DNA of 64,000 nucleotides, from the NCBI RefSeq assembly GCF_029714945.1, contig NZ_CP121634.1:4795001-4859000 (forward strand). Direction: 5' to 3'. Below, one piece after another: positions 8,223 to 17,579 of the stretch. Under the pieces are notes generated by a model. That model had not been told where the DNA came from and did no database searches. It saw nothing but the letters and a program-made list of their open reading frames with translations. Source of the stretch: Bradyrhizobium sp. CIAT3101 (GTDB taxonomy: Bacteria > Pseudomonadota > Alphaproteobacteria > Rhizobiales > Xanthobacteraceae). The translations under genes were made by a program, and so were the position numbers. The stretch's first letter is position 1; every line of letters begins with the position of its first letter.

Positions 8223-9827
8223 TCACATCCTGAACAGGCCGAATTTCGTCGGTTCGATCGGCGCGTTCGACGCCGCCGAGAGGCCGAGGCCGAGCACGAG
8301 CCGCGTGTCGGCTGGATCAAGCACGCCGTCGTCCCACAGACGCGCGGTCGCGTAATAAGGGTGCCCCTGGCTCTCATATTGCGCGCGGATCGGCTCGCGG
8401 AACTTGTCTTCCTCCTGCTTCGACCAGCTATCGCCCTTGGCCTCGATGTTGTCGCGGCGGACCTGGCTCAGCACCATCGAGGCCTGCTCGCCACCCATCA
8501 CCGAGATGCGCGCGTTCGGCCACATCCAGAGGAAACGCGGCGCGTAGGCGCGGCCGCACATGCCGTAATTGCCGGCGCCGTAAGAGCCGCCGATCACCAC
8601 GGTGAATTTCGGCACCGAGGCGGTCGCAACCGCCGTGACGAGCTTGGCGCCGTCGCGCGCGATGCCGCCGGCCTCGTATTTCTTGCCGACCATGAAGCCG
8701 GTGATGTTCTGCAAGAACACCAGGGGAATGCCGCGCTGGCAGCACAGCTCGATGAAATGCGCGCCCTTCAGCGAGCTTTCGCTGAAGAGAATGCCGTTGT
8801 TGGCGATGATACCGACCGGATAGCCCCAGATGTGGGCGAAACCGCATACCAGCGTGGTGCCGTAGAGCTTCTTGAACTCGTCGAACTCGGAACCGTCGAC
8901 CACGCGCGCAATGATGTCGCGCACGTCAAACGGCTTGCGGCCGTCCACGGGCACCACGCCGTAGATCTCCTCGGCCGCGAACAGCGGATCGCGCGGCGGA
9001 TGCATGTTCAGGTTCGGCCGCGCGGATGGCTTCAACGTGCCGACGATGCGTCGGGCAATGCCGATCGCGTGTGCATCGTTCTGGGCGTAATGATCGGTCA
9101 CGCCAGACTGCCGCGAATGCACGTCGGCGCCGCCGAGTTCCTCGGCGCTCACGACCTCGCCGGTCGCGGCCTTCACCAGCGGCGGGCCGCCGAGGAAGAT
9201 GGTGCCTTGGTTGCGCACGATGATGCTCTCGTCCGACATCGCCGGCACGTAGGCGCCGCCGGCCGTGCAGGAGCCCATCACGATCGCGATCTGCGGAATA
9301 CCCTGGGACGACATCTGCGCCTGGTTGTAGAAGATGCGGCCGAAGTGGCGTTCGTCCGGAAAGATCTCGTCCTGCAGCGGCAGGAAGGCGCCGCCGGAAT
9401 CGACCATGTAGACGCAGGGCAGATTGTTCTGCCGCGCGATGTCCTGCGCGCGCAGATGCTTCTTCACGGTCATGGGATAATAGGTGCCGCCCTTGATGGT
9501 GGCGTCGTTGGCGACGATCACGCATTCGCGTCCCGAGATACGCCCCACGCCGGTGACGATGCTCGCCGAATGCACGTCGCCGCCATAGAGGCCGTGGGCC
9601 GCGAGCGGCGACAGCTCCAGGAACGAGGTCCCGGGATCGACCAGCAGATCGACGCGCTCGCGCGCCAGCATCTTGCCGCGCGACGTGTGGCGGTTGCGCG
9701 AGGCCTCGCCGCCGCCACCGGCGACCTGGCTGAGTTTTTCGCGCAAGTCCGCGACGAGGCCGCGCATGGCCTCCGCATTGCGCGCAAAATCGGATGAGGA
9801 TGGATCGATGCTGGAATGGAGCGGCAT
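8223..9827 (-). CDS. methylcrotonyl-CoA carboxylase carboxyltransferase (beta) subunit
   Basis: 534 residues, the usual length for MCC beta. It transfers carboxyl from biotin to 3-methylcrotonyl-CoA. Crotonase-fold carboxyltransferase signatures are present: [35 protein letters not shown] (oxyanion-type glycines) in the N half and [20 protein letters not shown] in the C half. It lies between the isovaleryl-CoA dehydrogenase gene (37-base gap) and the alpha subunit (4-base gap). Confidence 0.94.
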   Translation of the reverse strand: MPLHSSIDPSSSDFARNAEAMRGLVADLREKLSQVAGGGGEASRNRHTSRGKMLARERVDLLVDPGTSFLELSPLAAHGLYGGDVHSASIVTGVGRISGRECVIVANDATIKGGTYYPMTVKKHLRAQDIARQNNLPCVYMVDSGGAFLPLQDEIFPDERHFGRIFYNQAQMSSQGIPQIAIVMGSCTAGGAYVPAMSDESIIVRNQGTIFLGGPPLVKAATGEVVSAEELGGADVHSRQSGVTDHYAQNDAHAIGIARRIVGTLKPSARPNLNMHPPRDPLFAAEEIYGVVPVDGRKPFDVRDIIARVVDGSEFDEFKKLYGTTLVCGFAHIWGYPVGIIANNGILFSESSLKGAHFIELCCQRGIPLVFLQNITGFMVGKKYEAGGIARDGAKLVTAVATASVPKFTVVIGGSYGAGNYGMCGRAYAPRFLWMWPNARISVMGGEQASMVLSQVRRDNIEAKGDSWSKQEEDKFREPIRAQYESQGHPYYATARLWDDGVLDPADTRLVLGLGLSAASNAPIEPTKFGLFRM

Positions 9828-9864
9828 GAGGTCCCGCGTTTCTGGTGACGTAATTACGAAGGGT

Positions 9865-11037
9865 TTAGGTGGTTTCCGCCATCAGCTCACGGCCGATCAG
9901 CATGCGGCGCACTTCGGAGGTGCCCGCGCCGATCTCGTAGAGCTTGGCGTCGCGCCAGAGCCGGCCGACCGGAAACTCGGACGTATAGCCGACGCCGCCG
10001 AGCGCCTGGATCGCTTCGCCCGCCATCCACGTCGCCTTCTCGGCCGAATACAGGATCGCGGCCGCAGCGTCCTTGCGCAGCGTACGCGCGTGGTTGGCGC
10101 GGTCACAGGCCTTGCCCACGGCGTAGACATAGGCGCGCGTCGCCTGCCAGGTCGAATACATGTCGGCGAGCTTGCCCTGCATCAGCTGGAAATCGCCGAT
10201 CGGCTGGCCGAACTGCTTTCGTTCGTGCATGTAGGGCACCACCGCGTCCATGCAGGCCGCCATGATCCCGAGCGGGCCGCCGGAGAGCACCGCGCGCTCG
10301 TAATCGAGGCCGGACATCAGAACCTTGACGCCCTCGCCCACATTGCCGAGCACGTTCTCCGCCGGCACCTCGCAATCGTCGAAGAACAGCGGATAGGTGT
10401 TGGAGCCGCGCATGCCGAGCTTGTCGAGATGCTGGCCATGGGTGAAACCCTTGAAGCCTTTCTCGATCAGGAAGGCGGTCATGCCGCGCGGGCCGGCCTC
10501 CGGATCGGTCTTGGCGTAGACCACCAGCACGTCGGCATCGCCGCCATTGGTGATCCACATCTTCGAGCCGTTGAGCACATAGCGGTCGCCGCGCTTGTCG
10601 GCGCGCAGCTTCATCGAGACGACGTCGGAGCCGGCGCCGGGCTCGGACATCGCGAGCGCGCCGACGAACTCGCCGGAGATCAGTTTCGGCAGATAGCGCT
10701 CGCGCTGCGCATCATTGCCGTTGCGGCGGATCTGGTTGACGCAGAGATTGGAGTGCGCGCCGTAAGACAAGCCAACGGCCGCCGAACCGCGCGAAATCTC
10801 CTCCATGGCGACGACATGAGCGAGATAGCCCATGTTGGAGCCGCCATATTGCTCCGGCGCGGTCATGCCGAGCAGCCCGAGGTCGCCAAACCGCTTCCAG
10901 AGGTCGGCCGGGAACAGGTTTGCTTTCTCGACCTCAGCCGCGCGCGGCGCCACCTCTGCTTCCACAAAGGCGCGCACGGTGTCGCGCAGCATGCTGATGT
11001 CTTCGCCCAGATCGAAGTCGATGCTCGGGATGTTCAA
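9865..11037 (-). CDS. isovaleryl-CoA dehydrogenase
   Basis: 390 residues, the IVD family length. It oxidises isovaleryl-CoA to 3-methylcrotonyl-CoA with FAD. Signatures: [36 protein letters not shown], the [17 protein letters not shown] helix carrying the catalytic Glu position typical of IVD, and the C-terminal [19 protein letters not shown]. The start is a TTG at 11037: GGAGGACTCGCC ends directly at it, a near-perfect Shine-Dalgarno with 7-base spacing. It is the first gene of the leucine catabolic operon. Confidence 0.94.
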   Translation of the reverse strand: MNIPSIDFDLGEDISMLRDTVRAFVEAEVAPRAAEVEKANLFPADLWKRFGDLGLLGMTAPEQYGGSNMGYLAHVVAMEEISRGSAAVGLSYGAHSNLCVNQIRRNGNDAQRERYLPKLISGEFVGALAMSEPGAGSDVVSMKLRADKRGDRYVLNGSKMWITNGGDADVLVVYAKTDPEAGPRGMTAFLIEKGFKGFTHGQHLDKLGMRGSNTYPLFFDDCEVPAENVLGNVGEGVKVLMSGLDYERAVLSGGPLGIMAACMDAVVPYMHERKQFGQPIGDFQLMQGKLADMYSTWQATRAYVYAVGKACDRANHARTLRKDAAAAILYSAEKATWMAGEAIQALGGVGYTSEFPVGRLWRDAKLYEIGAGTSEVRRMLIGRELMAETT

Positions 11038-11152
11038 GGCGAGTCCTCCAAGATTCTTATCGGCCCCGAACCTACCCCCGCCCGGGCGCCGTGGCGGTCG
11101 AAAAGGTTGCATTTTCCGCCAAGTTTGGCGAGGATTTTCCAAAGGATCGTCC

Positions 11153-12190
11153 ATGCCCTTTCAGCCCGCAACCGCCACGCCCCGCCGCGCCATGACCCCC
11201 GCCGCCTTCGTGCGCGGTGTGGTTGCGGCCTATGCCCGCTATGGGCGGGACCCGGCCGAGGCGTTGAGCAAGGGGCAGGTTCTCCCCGACCTCGTCAAAT
11301 CCGGGGATGGGCGGGTGACGGCCGCCCAGTTCGAGGCGTTGGCTGGCCATGCCATGCGTGAGCTCGACGACGAGGCACTCGGCTGGTTCTCACGCCGGCT
11401 CCCTTTCGGCACTTACGGCATGCTGTGCCGTGCCTCGATCACCGCGCCCAATCTCGAGGTCGCGCTCAAGCGCTGGTGCCGGCATCATCGCCTGCTGACC
11501 GAGGACGTGCTGTTCGAGCTCTCGGTCGCCGAAGAGACGGCGACCGTCTCGATCCGCGAGCAGCACGAGCTCGGCGCATTGCGTGAGTTCTGCCTCGTCA
11601 CCCTGCTCCGCTACGTGCTCGGCTTCTCCTGCTGGGCGATCGATTCCACGATCGCGCTGCGCGCGGCGGAATTCCCCTACGCCGAGCCCGACCATGTCTC
11701 GGTCTATCCGACCATCTTCTGCAAGACCGTCCGCTTCGGCGCGGACCGCGCCAGCATCGTCTTCGACAGGCATTATCTCTCGCTGCCGCTGACCCGCAAT
11801 GCGGCCGATCTCGACAGCATGCTCAAGGGTGCGTTGCGGCTGACCGTGCTGCCCTATCGGCCCTATCGCCGCGACCGGCTCCTGGTCGAGCGTGTCCGGC
11901 GCGTGCTGCGCGAGGCGCGCGGCCGCATTCTGGGCGCGGAAGACGTCGCAAGCGAGCTCGCGCTCTCCACCCGCACCATGCATCGTCGCCTGCGCGAAGA
12001 AGCCACCTCGCTGCGCGACCTCAAGGAGGAAGCAAAGCTCGAACTCGCCAAGCAGGAGCTGATGCGCGGCCGCACCCCGATCAAGCGGATCGCGGAGATC
12101 GCCGGCTTCCGCAACGAAAAGAGCTTTTCGCGGGCTTTCCGCACCTGGACCGGTGCCAGCCCGCGCGAGTTTCGCGGCCGGTATCGCTGA
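11153..12190 (+). CDS. AraC family regulator with arabinose-binding-like domain
   Basis: 345 residues. The N-terminal two thirds resemble the ligand domain (Arabinose_bd type) of OruR/ArgR-like AraC regulators, and the C-terminal about 100 residues hold the double helix-turn-helix ([20 protein letters not shown], then [20 protein letters not shown]). Start at 11153. It is divergent from the isovaleryl-CoA dehydrogenase operon with about 115 bp between starts, so it is the likely regulator of leucine/isovalerate catabolism (inferred from position). Confidence 0.88.
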   Translation: MPFQPATATPRRAMTPAAFVRGVVAAYARYGRDPAEALSKGQVLPDLVKSGDGRVTAAQFEALAGHAMRELDDEALGWFSRRLPFGTYGMLCRASITAPNLEVALKRWCRHHRLLTEDVLFELSVAEETATVSIREQHELGALREFCLVTLLRYVLGFSCWAIDSTIALRAAEFPYAEPDHVSVYPTIFCKTVRFGADRASIVFDRHYLSLPLTRNAADLDSMLKGALRLTVLPYRPYRRDRLLVERVRRVLREARGRILGAEDVASELALSTRTMHRRLREEATSLRDLKEEAKLELAKQELMRGRTPIKRIAEIAGFRNEKSFSRAFRTWTGASPREFRGRYR

Positions 12191-12200
12191 CGCGCGGCAG

Positions 12201-12710
12201 CTATCCCGCCGGCGCCGCAGCCGCGATCTCCTCCACCGGCAGCGGCACGTCCTTGGCGACACCCAGCACCGGAAAGCTGCGTACGTTCCTCACGTTCGGC
12301 ATGGCGGCGAAATGCAGCAGCTGCTGGCGCATGCTCTCGACGCTCGGCGCCACGCATTTGAGGAGATAGTCGGTGTCACCCGAAATGCGCCAGCACTGCT
12401 GGATGCGCGGGATCGCTGATATCGATCCCTCGAACGCCTCCAGCACCGGCTGGGCCTGGCTGCCGAGCTGGATCGAGATGAACGACACCACCTCATAGCC
12501 GAGTAGTCGCTCGTCGATGACGGCACGCACCGCGCGGATCACGCCGCGGCTGAACAGCGATTTGAGCCGCCGCAGGCAGTTCGGCGCGGACACGCCGACG
12601 CGCAGCGCCAGCTCGTTGTTGCGAACCCGCCCGTCCTGCTGCAGCTCGGATAAGATCTTCAGATCGACGCCGTCGAGCTGGTCACGCCCCGCCATCCCCC
12701 ACCCCGTCAT
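12201..12710 (-). CDS. Lrp/AsnC family transcriptional regulator
   Basis: 169 residues. The N-terminal HTH (LDGVDLKILSELQQDGRVRN, then LALRVGVSAPNCLRRLKSL) is followed by a RAM/ligand domain ending in VLGVAKDVPLP. Start is either 12710 (MTGWGMAG) or 12695 (MAGRDQ); neither has a strong ribosome site. It lies convergent with the AraC gene. Lrp proteins respond to amino acids, so a link with the leucine operon is possible but unproven. Confidence 0.85.
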   Translation of the reverse strand: MTGWGMAGRDQLDGVDLKILSELQQDGRVRNNELALRVGVSAPNCLRRLKSLFSRGVIRAVRAVIDERLLGYEVVSFISIQLGSQAQPVLEAFEGSISAIPRIQQCWRISGDTDYLLKCVAPSVESMRQQLLHFAAMPNVRNVRSFPVLGVAKDVPLPVEEIAAAAPAG

Positions 12711-12781
12711 GGTCCCGTCATGCGGACCAGCGAAGCACGCGGCGGAATGGGTGCCAAGGGCTCCCAAGGGCTCCCCGCGGA

Positions 12782-12797
12782 GGCGGCCGAAGCCGCC
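12782..12797 (-). terminator. GC-rich hairpin after the complex I subunit gene
   Basis: GGCGGC CGAA GCCGCC forms a compact tetraloop hairpin 5 bases beyond the stop codon of the minus-strand gene at 12803. No T-run follows, so termination strength is uncertain. Confidence 0.4.
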
Positions 12798-12802
12798 GCG
12801 CC

Positions 12803-13108
12803 TCAGTGCGTCCAGGGCTCGCCGCGGCGGAAGGAGAAATTGTCGGCGTAGGCGACCTGGCGGTGCAGCGATTCCTTCGGCTCGATCACCTGGTAGGCAA
12901 TGCCTTTGCGCTCGCAATAGGCCACCGCCTCGTCCTTGGTGTGGAAACGCAGCGTGATCTGCTGCTTCATGTCGCCGGACGAGGTCCAGCCCATCAGCGG
13001 CTCGACCGCGCGCGGCTGCTCCGGCTCGTAATCGAGCTGCCATTCCTTGGTCTTGGACCGGCCGGATTGCATCGCGTTCTTGGCGGGCTTGAAAATGCGT
13101 GCGGTCAT
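12803..13108 (-). CDS. ETC complex I subunit (NDUFS4-like) accessory protein
   Basis: 101 residues. It matches the ETC complex I subunit conserved-region family: MTARIFKPAKNAMQSG at the start, WQLDYEP, GWTSSGDMKQQITLRFHTKDEAVAYCERKG and PWTH at the end. In mitochondria this subunit (NDUFS4/18 kDa) stabilises the NADH-oxidising arm; alphaproteobacteria carry it away from the nuo operon, as here. Confident family call; role in this organism inferred. Confidence 0.9.
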   Translation of the reverse strand: MTARIFKPAKNAMQSGRSKTKEWQLDYEPEQPRAVEPLMGWTSSGDMKQQITLRFHTKDEAVAYCERKGIAYQVIEPKESLHRQVAYADNFSFRRGEPWTH

Positions 13109-13377
13109 TGGCGGTCCGGCCTCTTCGTCTTTTCGTTCGATTTTAATGCGTCACGGTAGCGATTGGTGGAAACCGCGGGCATAGTATAGAGACACCTTTC
13201 GGGAACTGATCGGTGATTCCGGGCCCCGGGTCCCTCACCGACGGGTATAGTCATTATGCTGCACTGTGACAATTGCGTACCCGCCGACCGCCCGGGAATC
13301 CCGCCCGGCGGCCAAGCCTTGACAACATCTGCCGCGCCGACATCAGCGTATCCGTCCCCTTCGAAAGCTCCCGTCGC

Positions 13378-14556
13378 ATGGCCTTTCTGAACATCAACGC
13401 CACGCTGCCCGAGAAGGGCCGCGACCTCAGGCTCGACCTGTTTCGCGGCATCGCCAACTGGGCGATCTTCCTCGACCACATCCCCGACAACGTCGTGAAC
13501 TGGATCACGACGCGCAACTACGGCTTTTCGGACGCGGCCGACCTGTTCGTCTTCATCTCCGGCTATACGGCCTCGTTCGTCTATGCCCGCATGATGCTGG
13601 AGCGCGGCTTCATCGTCGGCGCCACCCGCCTCACCAAGCGGGTCTGGCAGCTCTACGTGGCCCACATCATCCTGTTCGTGATCTATATCGCCTCGATCAG
13701 CTATCTGGCGCTGCGCTTTGGCGATTCCGAGATGATCAACGAGTTCAACGTCGCCGGCCTCGTCGACAACGCCACCGAGACGCTGCGCCAGGGCCTGTTC
13801 CTGCGCTTCAAGCCGCTCAATCTCGACGTGCTGCCGCTCTACATCGTGCTGATGGGCCTGTTTCCGCCGGTGCTGTGGTTCATGCTGCGCAAGCCCGACC
13901 TGACGATGGTGCTCTCCATCGTCTTGTGGCTGACCGCGCGTCACTTCAGCCTGAACCTGAGCGCCTATCCGGCCGGCCAGTGGTACTTCAACCCCTATTG
14001 CTGGCAGGTGCTGTTCGTGTTCGGCGCCTGGTGTGCGATGGGCGGCGCGCGCCGCTCGGGCTGGCTGATCAACTCGCCGATCACGCTGTGGCTCTGTCTC
14101 GGCTATCTCGCGTTTGCGCTGGTGATGACCATGGCCGGCCGCTTCCCCACCTTCGGCGGCATGTTCCCGGAATGGCTGTTCTCGACGTTCAATCCGAACG
14201 ACAAGACCAACCTCGCGCCCTACCGCTTCATCCACTTCGCCGTGATCGTGATCCTGGTGATCCGCTTCGTGCCGAAGGACTGGCCGGGCCTGGAGTGGAA
14301 GATCTTCGATCCGGTGATCGTCTGCGGCCAGCAATCGCTCGCCGTGTTCTGCGTCGGCGTCTTCCTGTCCTTCGTCGGCCATTTCGAGCTGTCGATGAGC
14401 TCGGGTTCGCTGTTCGCGCAGCTCTTCGTCTCCATCGCGGGCATCGCGATCATGACGACGGTCGCCTATTACATCTCGTGGTCGAAACGGCAGGACAAGC
14501 CGCTGAAACCGCCGCCGGCGAAGCCCGCGGCCGCCCCGACCGCAAAGGCCGCCTGA
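13378..14556 (+). CDS. opgC: OpgC domain membrane acyltransferase-like protein
   Basis: 392 residues with about 10 transmembrane helices. The N-terminal RDLRLDLFRGIANWAIFLDHIPDNVVNW is the OpgC family signature, and SDAADLFVFISGYTASF follows. OpgC proteins add succinyl groups to periplasmic glucans, which would fit rhizobial cyclic glucans. Start 13378 (MAFLNIN) chosen because upstream residues are not family-like. The tail is Pro/Ala/Lys-rich (residues about 375-392). It faces a small gene convergently. Confidence 0.9.
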   Translation: MAFLNINATLPEKGRDLRLDLFRGIANWAIFLDHIPDNVVNWITTRNYGFSDAADLFVFISGYTASFVYARMMLERGFIVGATRLTKRVWQLYVAHIILFVIYIASISYLALRFGDSEMINEFNVAGLVDNATETLRQGLFLRFKPLNLDVLPLYIVLMGLFPPVLWFMLRKPDLTMVLSIVLWLTARHFSLNLSAYPAGQWYFNPYCWQVLFVFGAWCAMGGARRSGWLINSPITLWLCLGYLAFALVMTMAGRFPTFGGMFPEWLFSTFNPNDKTNLAPYRFIHFAVIVILVIRFVPKDWPGLEWKIFDPVIVCGQQSLAVFCVGVFLSFVGHFELSMSSGSLFAQLFVSIAGIAIMTTVAYYISWSKRQDKPLKPPPAKPAAAPTAKAA

Positions 14557-14605
14557 GACGCTTGGCTGTTGAAGCCCTGGCTGTTGAAGCTTTGGCGGCG
14601 GAAGC

Positions 14606-14800
14606 TCAGGCTGCCGCCTCGCCATCATATTCGGTGAACTTCTTGTAGATCCAGTCGCGCCCGTCGTGACGACGCCAGACCTTGCCGTAGACGAGCTGCC
14701 CGTTGATCGAGCGGCGCGGCACGATCACGGTCCAGAGGTGCCAGATCTCGGTCCAGTTCGACCGTTGGCGGGGTGTTTTGGAGGTGAGATCGAAAGCCAT
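14606..14800 (-). CDS. conserved small protein, unknown function
   Basis: 64 residues, soluble and basic, beginning MAFDLTSKTPRQRSNWTEIWHLW. The aromatic-rich middle (HLWTVIVPRRSINGQLVYGKVWRR) has genome-like codon use. An ATG at 14809 would add MSA. No family name recognised. A 13-bp motif (14931-14943) upstream is shared with the gene at 22.4-22.6 kb. Confidence 0.65.
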   Translation of the reverse strand: MAFDLTSKTPRQRSNWTEIWHLWTVIVPRRSINGQLVYGKVWRRHDGRDWIYKKFTEYDGEAAA

Positions 14801-15107
14801 GGCAGACAACTCGTGCGAAACGAAACGCCGCGACGAATGTGACCTCGTGTGAGCCGCTGATGGCGGCGCCGTCGCGTGCCGGGACGCGTTTGATACCAGT
14901 CGTCACAACGGCCGCAACGACGGCCCGTGCTTAACCTAACCGATTAACCCTTACTTGCCGGGGACAGCCCGCGTTGCCGGTTGAAACAGGTGCCTATCTT
15001 TCCTAAGATGCATGCGCGATTTGAGAATGAGTGCGCCGTTTCCGAAACGCTCATCTGGTTGATTTCAAAACTCGGACTGAATTTTTCAAACGACTGACTG
15101 CAGGTCG
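14801..15107. other. 307-bp intergenic region
   Basis: Divergent gap between small genes. It contains TTAACCTAACCGA at 14931-14943 followed by another TTAACCC (three GGTTA units on the minus strand), described under findings. No other gene or terminator was seen. Confidence 0.35.
14931..14949 (-). promoter_or_regulatory. GGTTA-repeat motif upstream of small gene
   Basis: On the minus strand this reads GGTTAATCGGTTAGGTTAA. The 13-mer TCGGTTAGGTTAA recurs exactly at 22683-22695, again upstream of a minus-strand small gene. It resembles CtrA half-sites (TTAACC), but the spacing between TTAA blocks is 9, not the canonical 7. Confidence 0.35.
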
Positions 15108-15272
15108 ATGATCATGAATTTGCAATTCGCGCATTTGCTTCTGGCGATGGTTTCATCGCCCCCGACACCGGTTGCCCGGCCCCCCCACGACAGACCGACG
15201 CGAGCTGCCAACGACAATTATCCGGTCTGGCCGCTGATCCCGTTTCCGGCGGGCTGGTACGCCTCGGGCTGA
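15108..15272 (+). CDS. small conserved-type protein with NDN and PLIPFPAGWY motif
   Basis: 52-54 residues; ATG at 15108 (MIMNLQ) or 15114 (MNLQFAHLLL). The first 15 residues are hydrophobic and may be a weak signal or anchor. The rest has the pattern RAANDNYPVWPLIPFPAGWYASG, unusual enough in composition to suggest real coding. AGG lies 4 bases before the first ATG. Function unknown. Confidence 0.5.
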   Translation: MIMNLQFAHLLLAMVSSPPTPVARPPHDRPTRAANDNYPVWPLIPFPAGWYASG

Positions 15273-15279
15273 GCCCAAA

Positions 15280-15405
15280 AAGCGCAACGCCGCGCAAGCG
15301 GAATATTATCGCTTGGCGGCGTCCGTTTAGGCATTGGGCGCTGAAATCCCCAACACTGATATGTCTGTGGCGACGGCCAAAGGTTCGACGAAGCTTTGGT
15401 AATTT
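15280..15405 (+). ncRNA. candidate structured RNA with CGCTGAAATC loop
   Basis: Three consecutive hairpins: ACGCCGC-G-CAAGCG pairing with CGCTTG-GCGGCGT (about 15290-15323), then TTGGG-CGCTGAAATC-CCCAA (15334-15353), then CCAAAG...CTTTGG followed by TAATTTT. The middle hairpin's 10-base loop is identical to that of two elements near 23.6-23.7 kb, while its stem differs by compensating bases. No promoter could be fixed; strand is inferred from the T-rich end. Confidence 0.35.
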
Positions 15406-15528
15406 TGCGCCGGTTAAGCCGTTTTGATTCCGGAAAAAATCGCGCAGAGATGGCGGCCTGCGAATAACGAACGCCAAGCGTTCAACGTCGCGCCCGACCG
15501 TGCCTTTGGCCCCGCGGTCGATCGCGAC

Positions 15529-15951
15529 TCACACCCCGCTGCTCGCAGCCGCGGCGGTGTTGGCGCCGGAGCTCAGGGCACCCTGCGAATTGTAGGTCTG
15601 TCCCGGCTGGTTGCCCTGGCCGGCCTGCGAGCTGGCGGGCGTTGTCTCCACCTCGGTCGTGCCATCGGAATAAGTGATCGTCGTCGTCGTCATCCCGTTC
15701 GCGGTGGTCGAGACCTCGCTGACGACCGTCTTGGACGAGCTGCCGCTGCCGCCCGATCCGGAGCTGCCGCCGGCCGACTGCGAGGACGAGGTCGACGAAG
15801 TCGCTGAGGTCGATGACGTCGACGACGTGGATGATGTTGCCGAGGTGGACGACGTCGACGACGTCGACGATTTCGACGAGGACGACGTTGCGGCGCTCGA
15901 GGGGGTTGCCGTCACTGCGGCGGCGGAAGAAGCGATTGCACTGATCGACAT
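15529..15951 (-). CDS. Ser/Thr-rich low-complexity protein
   Basis: 140 residues. After MSISAIASSAAAVTATPSS comes a run of STSS/SATSS repeats (about residues 20-62), a Gly/Ser linker, then a compact region KTVVSEVSTTANGMTTTTIT YSDGTTEVETTP-like, and a low-complexity tail. Start at 15951; the longer frame adds 12 residues. No clear signal peptide; a secreted or surface role through a non-Sec route is possible but not shown. DNA here is a near-perfect short tandem repeat on both strands. Confidence 0.6.
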   Translation of the reverse strand: MSISAIASSAAAVTATPSSAATSSSSKSSTSSTSSTSATSSTSSTSSTSATSSTSSSQSAGGSSGSGGSGSSSKTVVSEVSTTANGMTTTTITYSDGTTEVETTPASSQAGQGNQPGQTYNSQGALSSGANTAAAASSGV

Positions 15952-16287
15952 GAAGACCTCGCCTGAAGGGACCTGCGGGCGCAGCATCGATTGCGGGCCC
16001 TGTTCTCCCCTTCAACGCGGGGAAGGCGCGAAGCAGGCGCACCAAGCGCGAAAAAAGCGCCGACGCTTCTGCATCTCCGCGCCTCAGACAGCAACCAATC
16101 GCCGCGCCACGAGTTGCAGGTGCTTCCCTCCTGTCCGGATGGCTCGCGACCAGCCCGCTGTCGGCTCCCGCTCGCCATGAATGGACAGTCATCCCGTCTC
16201 ACGTCCGTGTGAGTTGGAGCGCGGCTGGTGAATTTTCGCGAGCAAACGGAGACCAATGAACAGCAGGCCGTCGGCCAAGGGGATGCT
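15952..16287. other. 336-bp divergent intergenic region
   Basis: Between the Ser/Thr-rich protein and a small membrane protein gene. Several weak frames cross it in every direction and none has a ribosome site or protein-like composition. No RNA gene or strong palindrome was recognised. Confidence 0.35.
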
Positions 16288-16449
16288 GTGAGCCAGATTG
16301 ATACGACCGAAAAACTGCCCGAGGCAGAAGAGCCCCGGGCATCGCTGTTTGCGTTGTGCGGGCTCGGGATCGCTGGGATCGTGATGGTGGGCTGGATCTG
16401 CACGCTGGGCTGGCTGGCCTGGCGCCTGGCCGACTGGCTCCTGTCCTAG
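16288..16449 (+). CDS. small single-pass membrane protein
   Basis: 53 residues: MSQIDTTEKLPEAEEPRASL followed by one strong transmembrane helix rich in Gly, Leu and Trp (about residues 21-50). Start set at a GTG at 16288, with AAGGGG ending 5 bases upstream; an in-frame GTG at 16228 gives a 73-residue version. Function unknown. Confidence 0.55.
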   Translation: MSQIDTTEKLPEAEEPRASLFALCGLGIAGIVMVGWICTLGWLAWRLADWLLS

Positions 16450-16497
16450 GCCCGAACGGACCACCGCGATCGCGGCGGCCGCTCTCTCCCCATTCCG

Positions 16498-17226
16498 TCA
16501 GTAGTGATAATTCACGCCGATGGTCGCGGCATGGATCGTGTCCTTGAGATGGGCCACGGTGATGCCTTCGGTCGGACTCATGAGCTGGATCGGGCCCTTC
16601 GTGCCGAAGTCGTGGTAGTTGTATTCGACATTGGCGGACCAGCACGGCGCAAACGCCCATTCCACGCCCGCACCCAATGTCCAGCCAGTCCGCATGACGG
16701 ACGCGCTCGGATCGACTGCAAGACCGGTGGCCGGACTGACATAGGCATCATCGATCTTCTCGTGAGTCCAGGCGACGCCGCCGCGCCCGTAGAACAGCCA
16801 GCCTGAGCCATAAGCGTAGCCGAACCGTGCAGTGATCGAGGCGAGAAAATCGTTCTTGAGACCGAACTGCGACGGCGCGACGAGGTTTCCAAGCGCAGGA
16901 AATCTGACATTGCTGGCGTGCTGGCTCGACAGGCTCGACCATGCGGCCCGGCCTTCTGCGCCGACAACCCAGTTGGATGCGAATTGATGGTCGCAGCCAG
17001 CCTGGCCGCCGCCGACAAAACCACCCGCGCCGAAATCCACCGTCCCACCGGCGCTGTTGATCGTGCGATCCTCGCTCGCACCGCCGCCGAGATGACCGCC
17101 GATATAGCAACCGGTCCAGTTGAAGGTGAGCGCCGCCAGTGCAGGCGCTTGCGACGCATAGTCAGCCGCGGATGCCGTCGTCGCAGACAGAGCGAGAAGC
17201 ACCGCACCACAGAGAGTTCTAAACAT
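16498..17226 (-). CDS. outer-membrane beta-barrel (Omp25/Omp31-like) protein
   Basis: 242 residues. A signal peptide (1-20, ending ASA|ADY) is followed by FNWTGCYIGGHLGGG, the typical first strand of rhizobial porin-like barrels, alternating strands, GSGWLFYGRGGVAWTHEKI, VEYNYHDFG and a C-terminal GVNYHY ending in an aromatic residue, as the BAM machinery requires. A GGGAC lies just upstream of the ATG. Exact ligand or role unknown. Confidence 0.88.
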   Translation of the reverse strand: MFRTLCGAVLLALSATTASAADYASQAPALAALTFNWTGCYIGGHLGGGASEDRTINSAGGTVDFGAGGFVGGGQAGCDHQFASNWVVGAEGRAAWSSLSSQHASNVRFPALGNLVAPSQFGLKNDFLASITARFGYAYGSGWLFYGRGGVAWTHEKIDDAYVSPATGLAVDPSASVMRTGWTLGAGVEWAFAPCWSANVEYNYHDFGTKGPIQLMSPTEGITVAHLKDTIHAATIGVNYHY

Positions 17227-17579
17227 GTCCCGTCATCCCAATTGCACGCGCAGAGGTAAAGCACGTGAGGCTGACGCGGAGGTTGTGTCGCGGACAAGTT
17301 GTCGCGGCAATTTTGCCGGATCAACTACGCGCAACTCGCGCGCGAACACCAGGCGATCGCGACGGCCGAGATCTACAGCATCTTGGCGGAGCGCGATCAA
17401 TGAAGCGCCGGCGCAGAACTGCACAGGAAGCGCGACCGGCAGCGGCCAATGACGCCCCCCGGCTCACGCCGACGAAGACGGTTGATGATCTTTCTTCAGC
17501 CTGCGCCGGCCCTAGTCCTGCTCTTTGCCTTTCGGGGTGAGCGGCGGGACGTAATGCCGATTTAGCGCCCGCATCTTTG

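Noticed and set aside
8361..9797. 478-codon open frame antisense to the MCC beta gene
   Set aside because: Shadow of a conserved carboxyltransferase gene; no domain or ribosome site.
9673..11361. 562-codon + frame across the isovaleryl-CoA dehydrogenase gene
   Set aside because: Antisense shadow; it would overlap two confident genes.
14560..14600. Short tandem TGGCTGTTGAAGC repeat after the opgC stop
   Set aside because: Only two exact units plus one degenerate; no clear function beyond a possible former extension of the Ala-rich tail.
13105..14628. 507-codon open frame antisense to opgC
   Set aside because: Arg/Asp/His-rich low-quality sequence; opgC has clear family signatures.
14931..14949. 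Canonical CtrA box
   Set aside because: Spacing between TTAA blocks is 9 instead of 7; kept only as an undefined shared motif.
15785..15885. CRISPR-like array
   Set aside because: The periodicity is a coding Ser/Thr tract with 3- to 9-base units, without spacers or direct repeats of CRISPR size.
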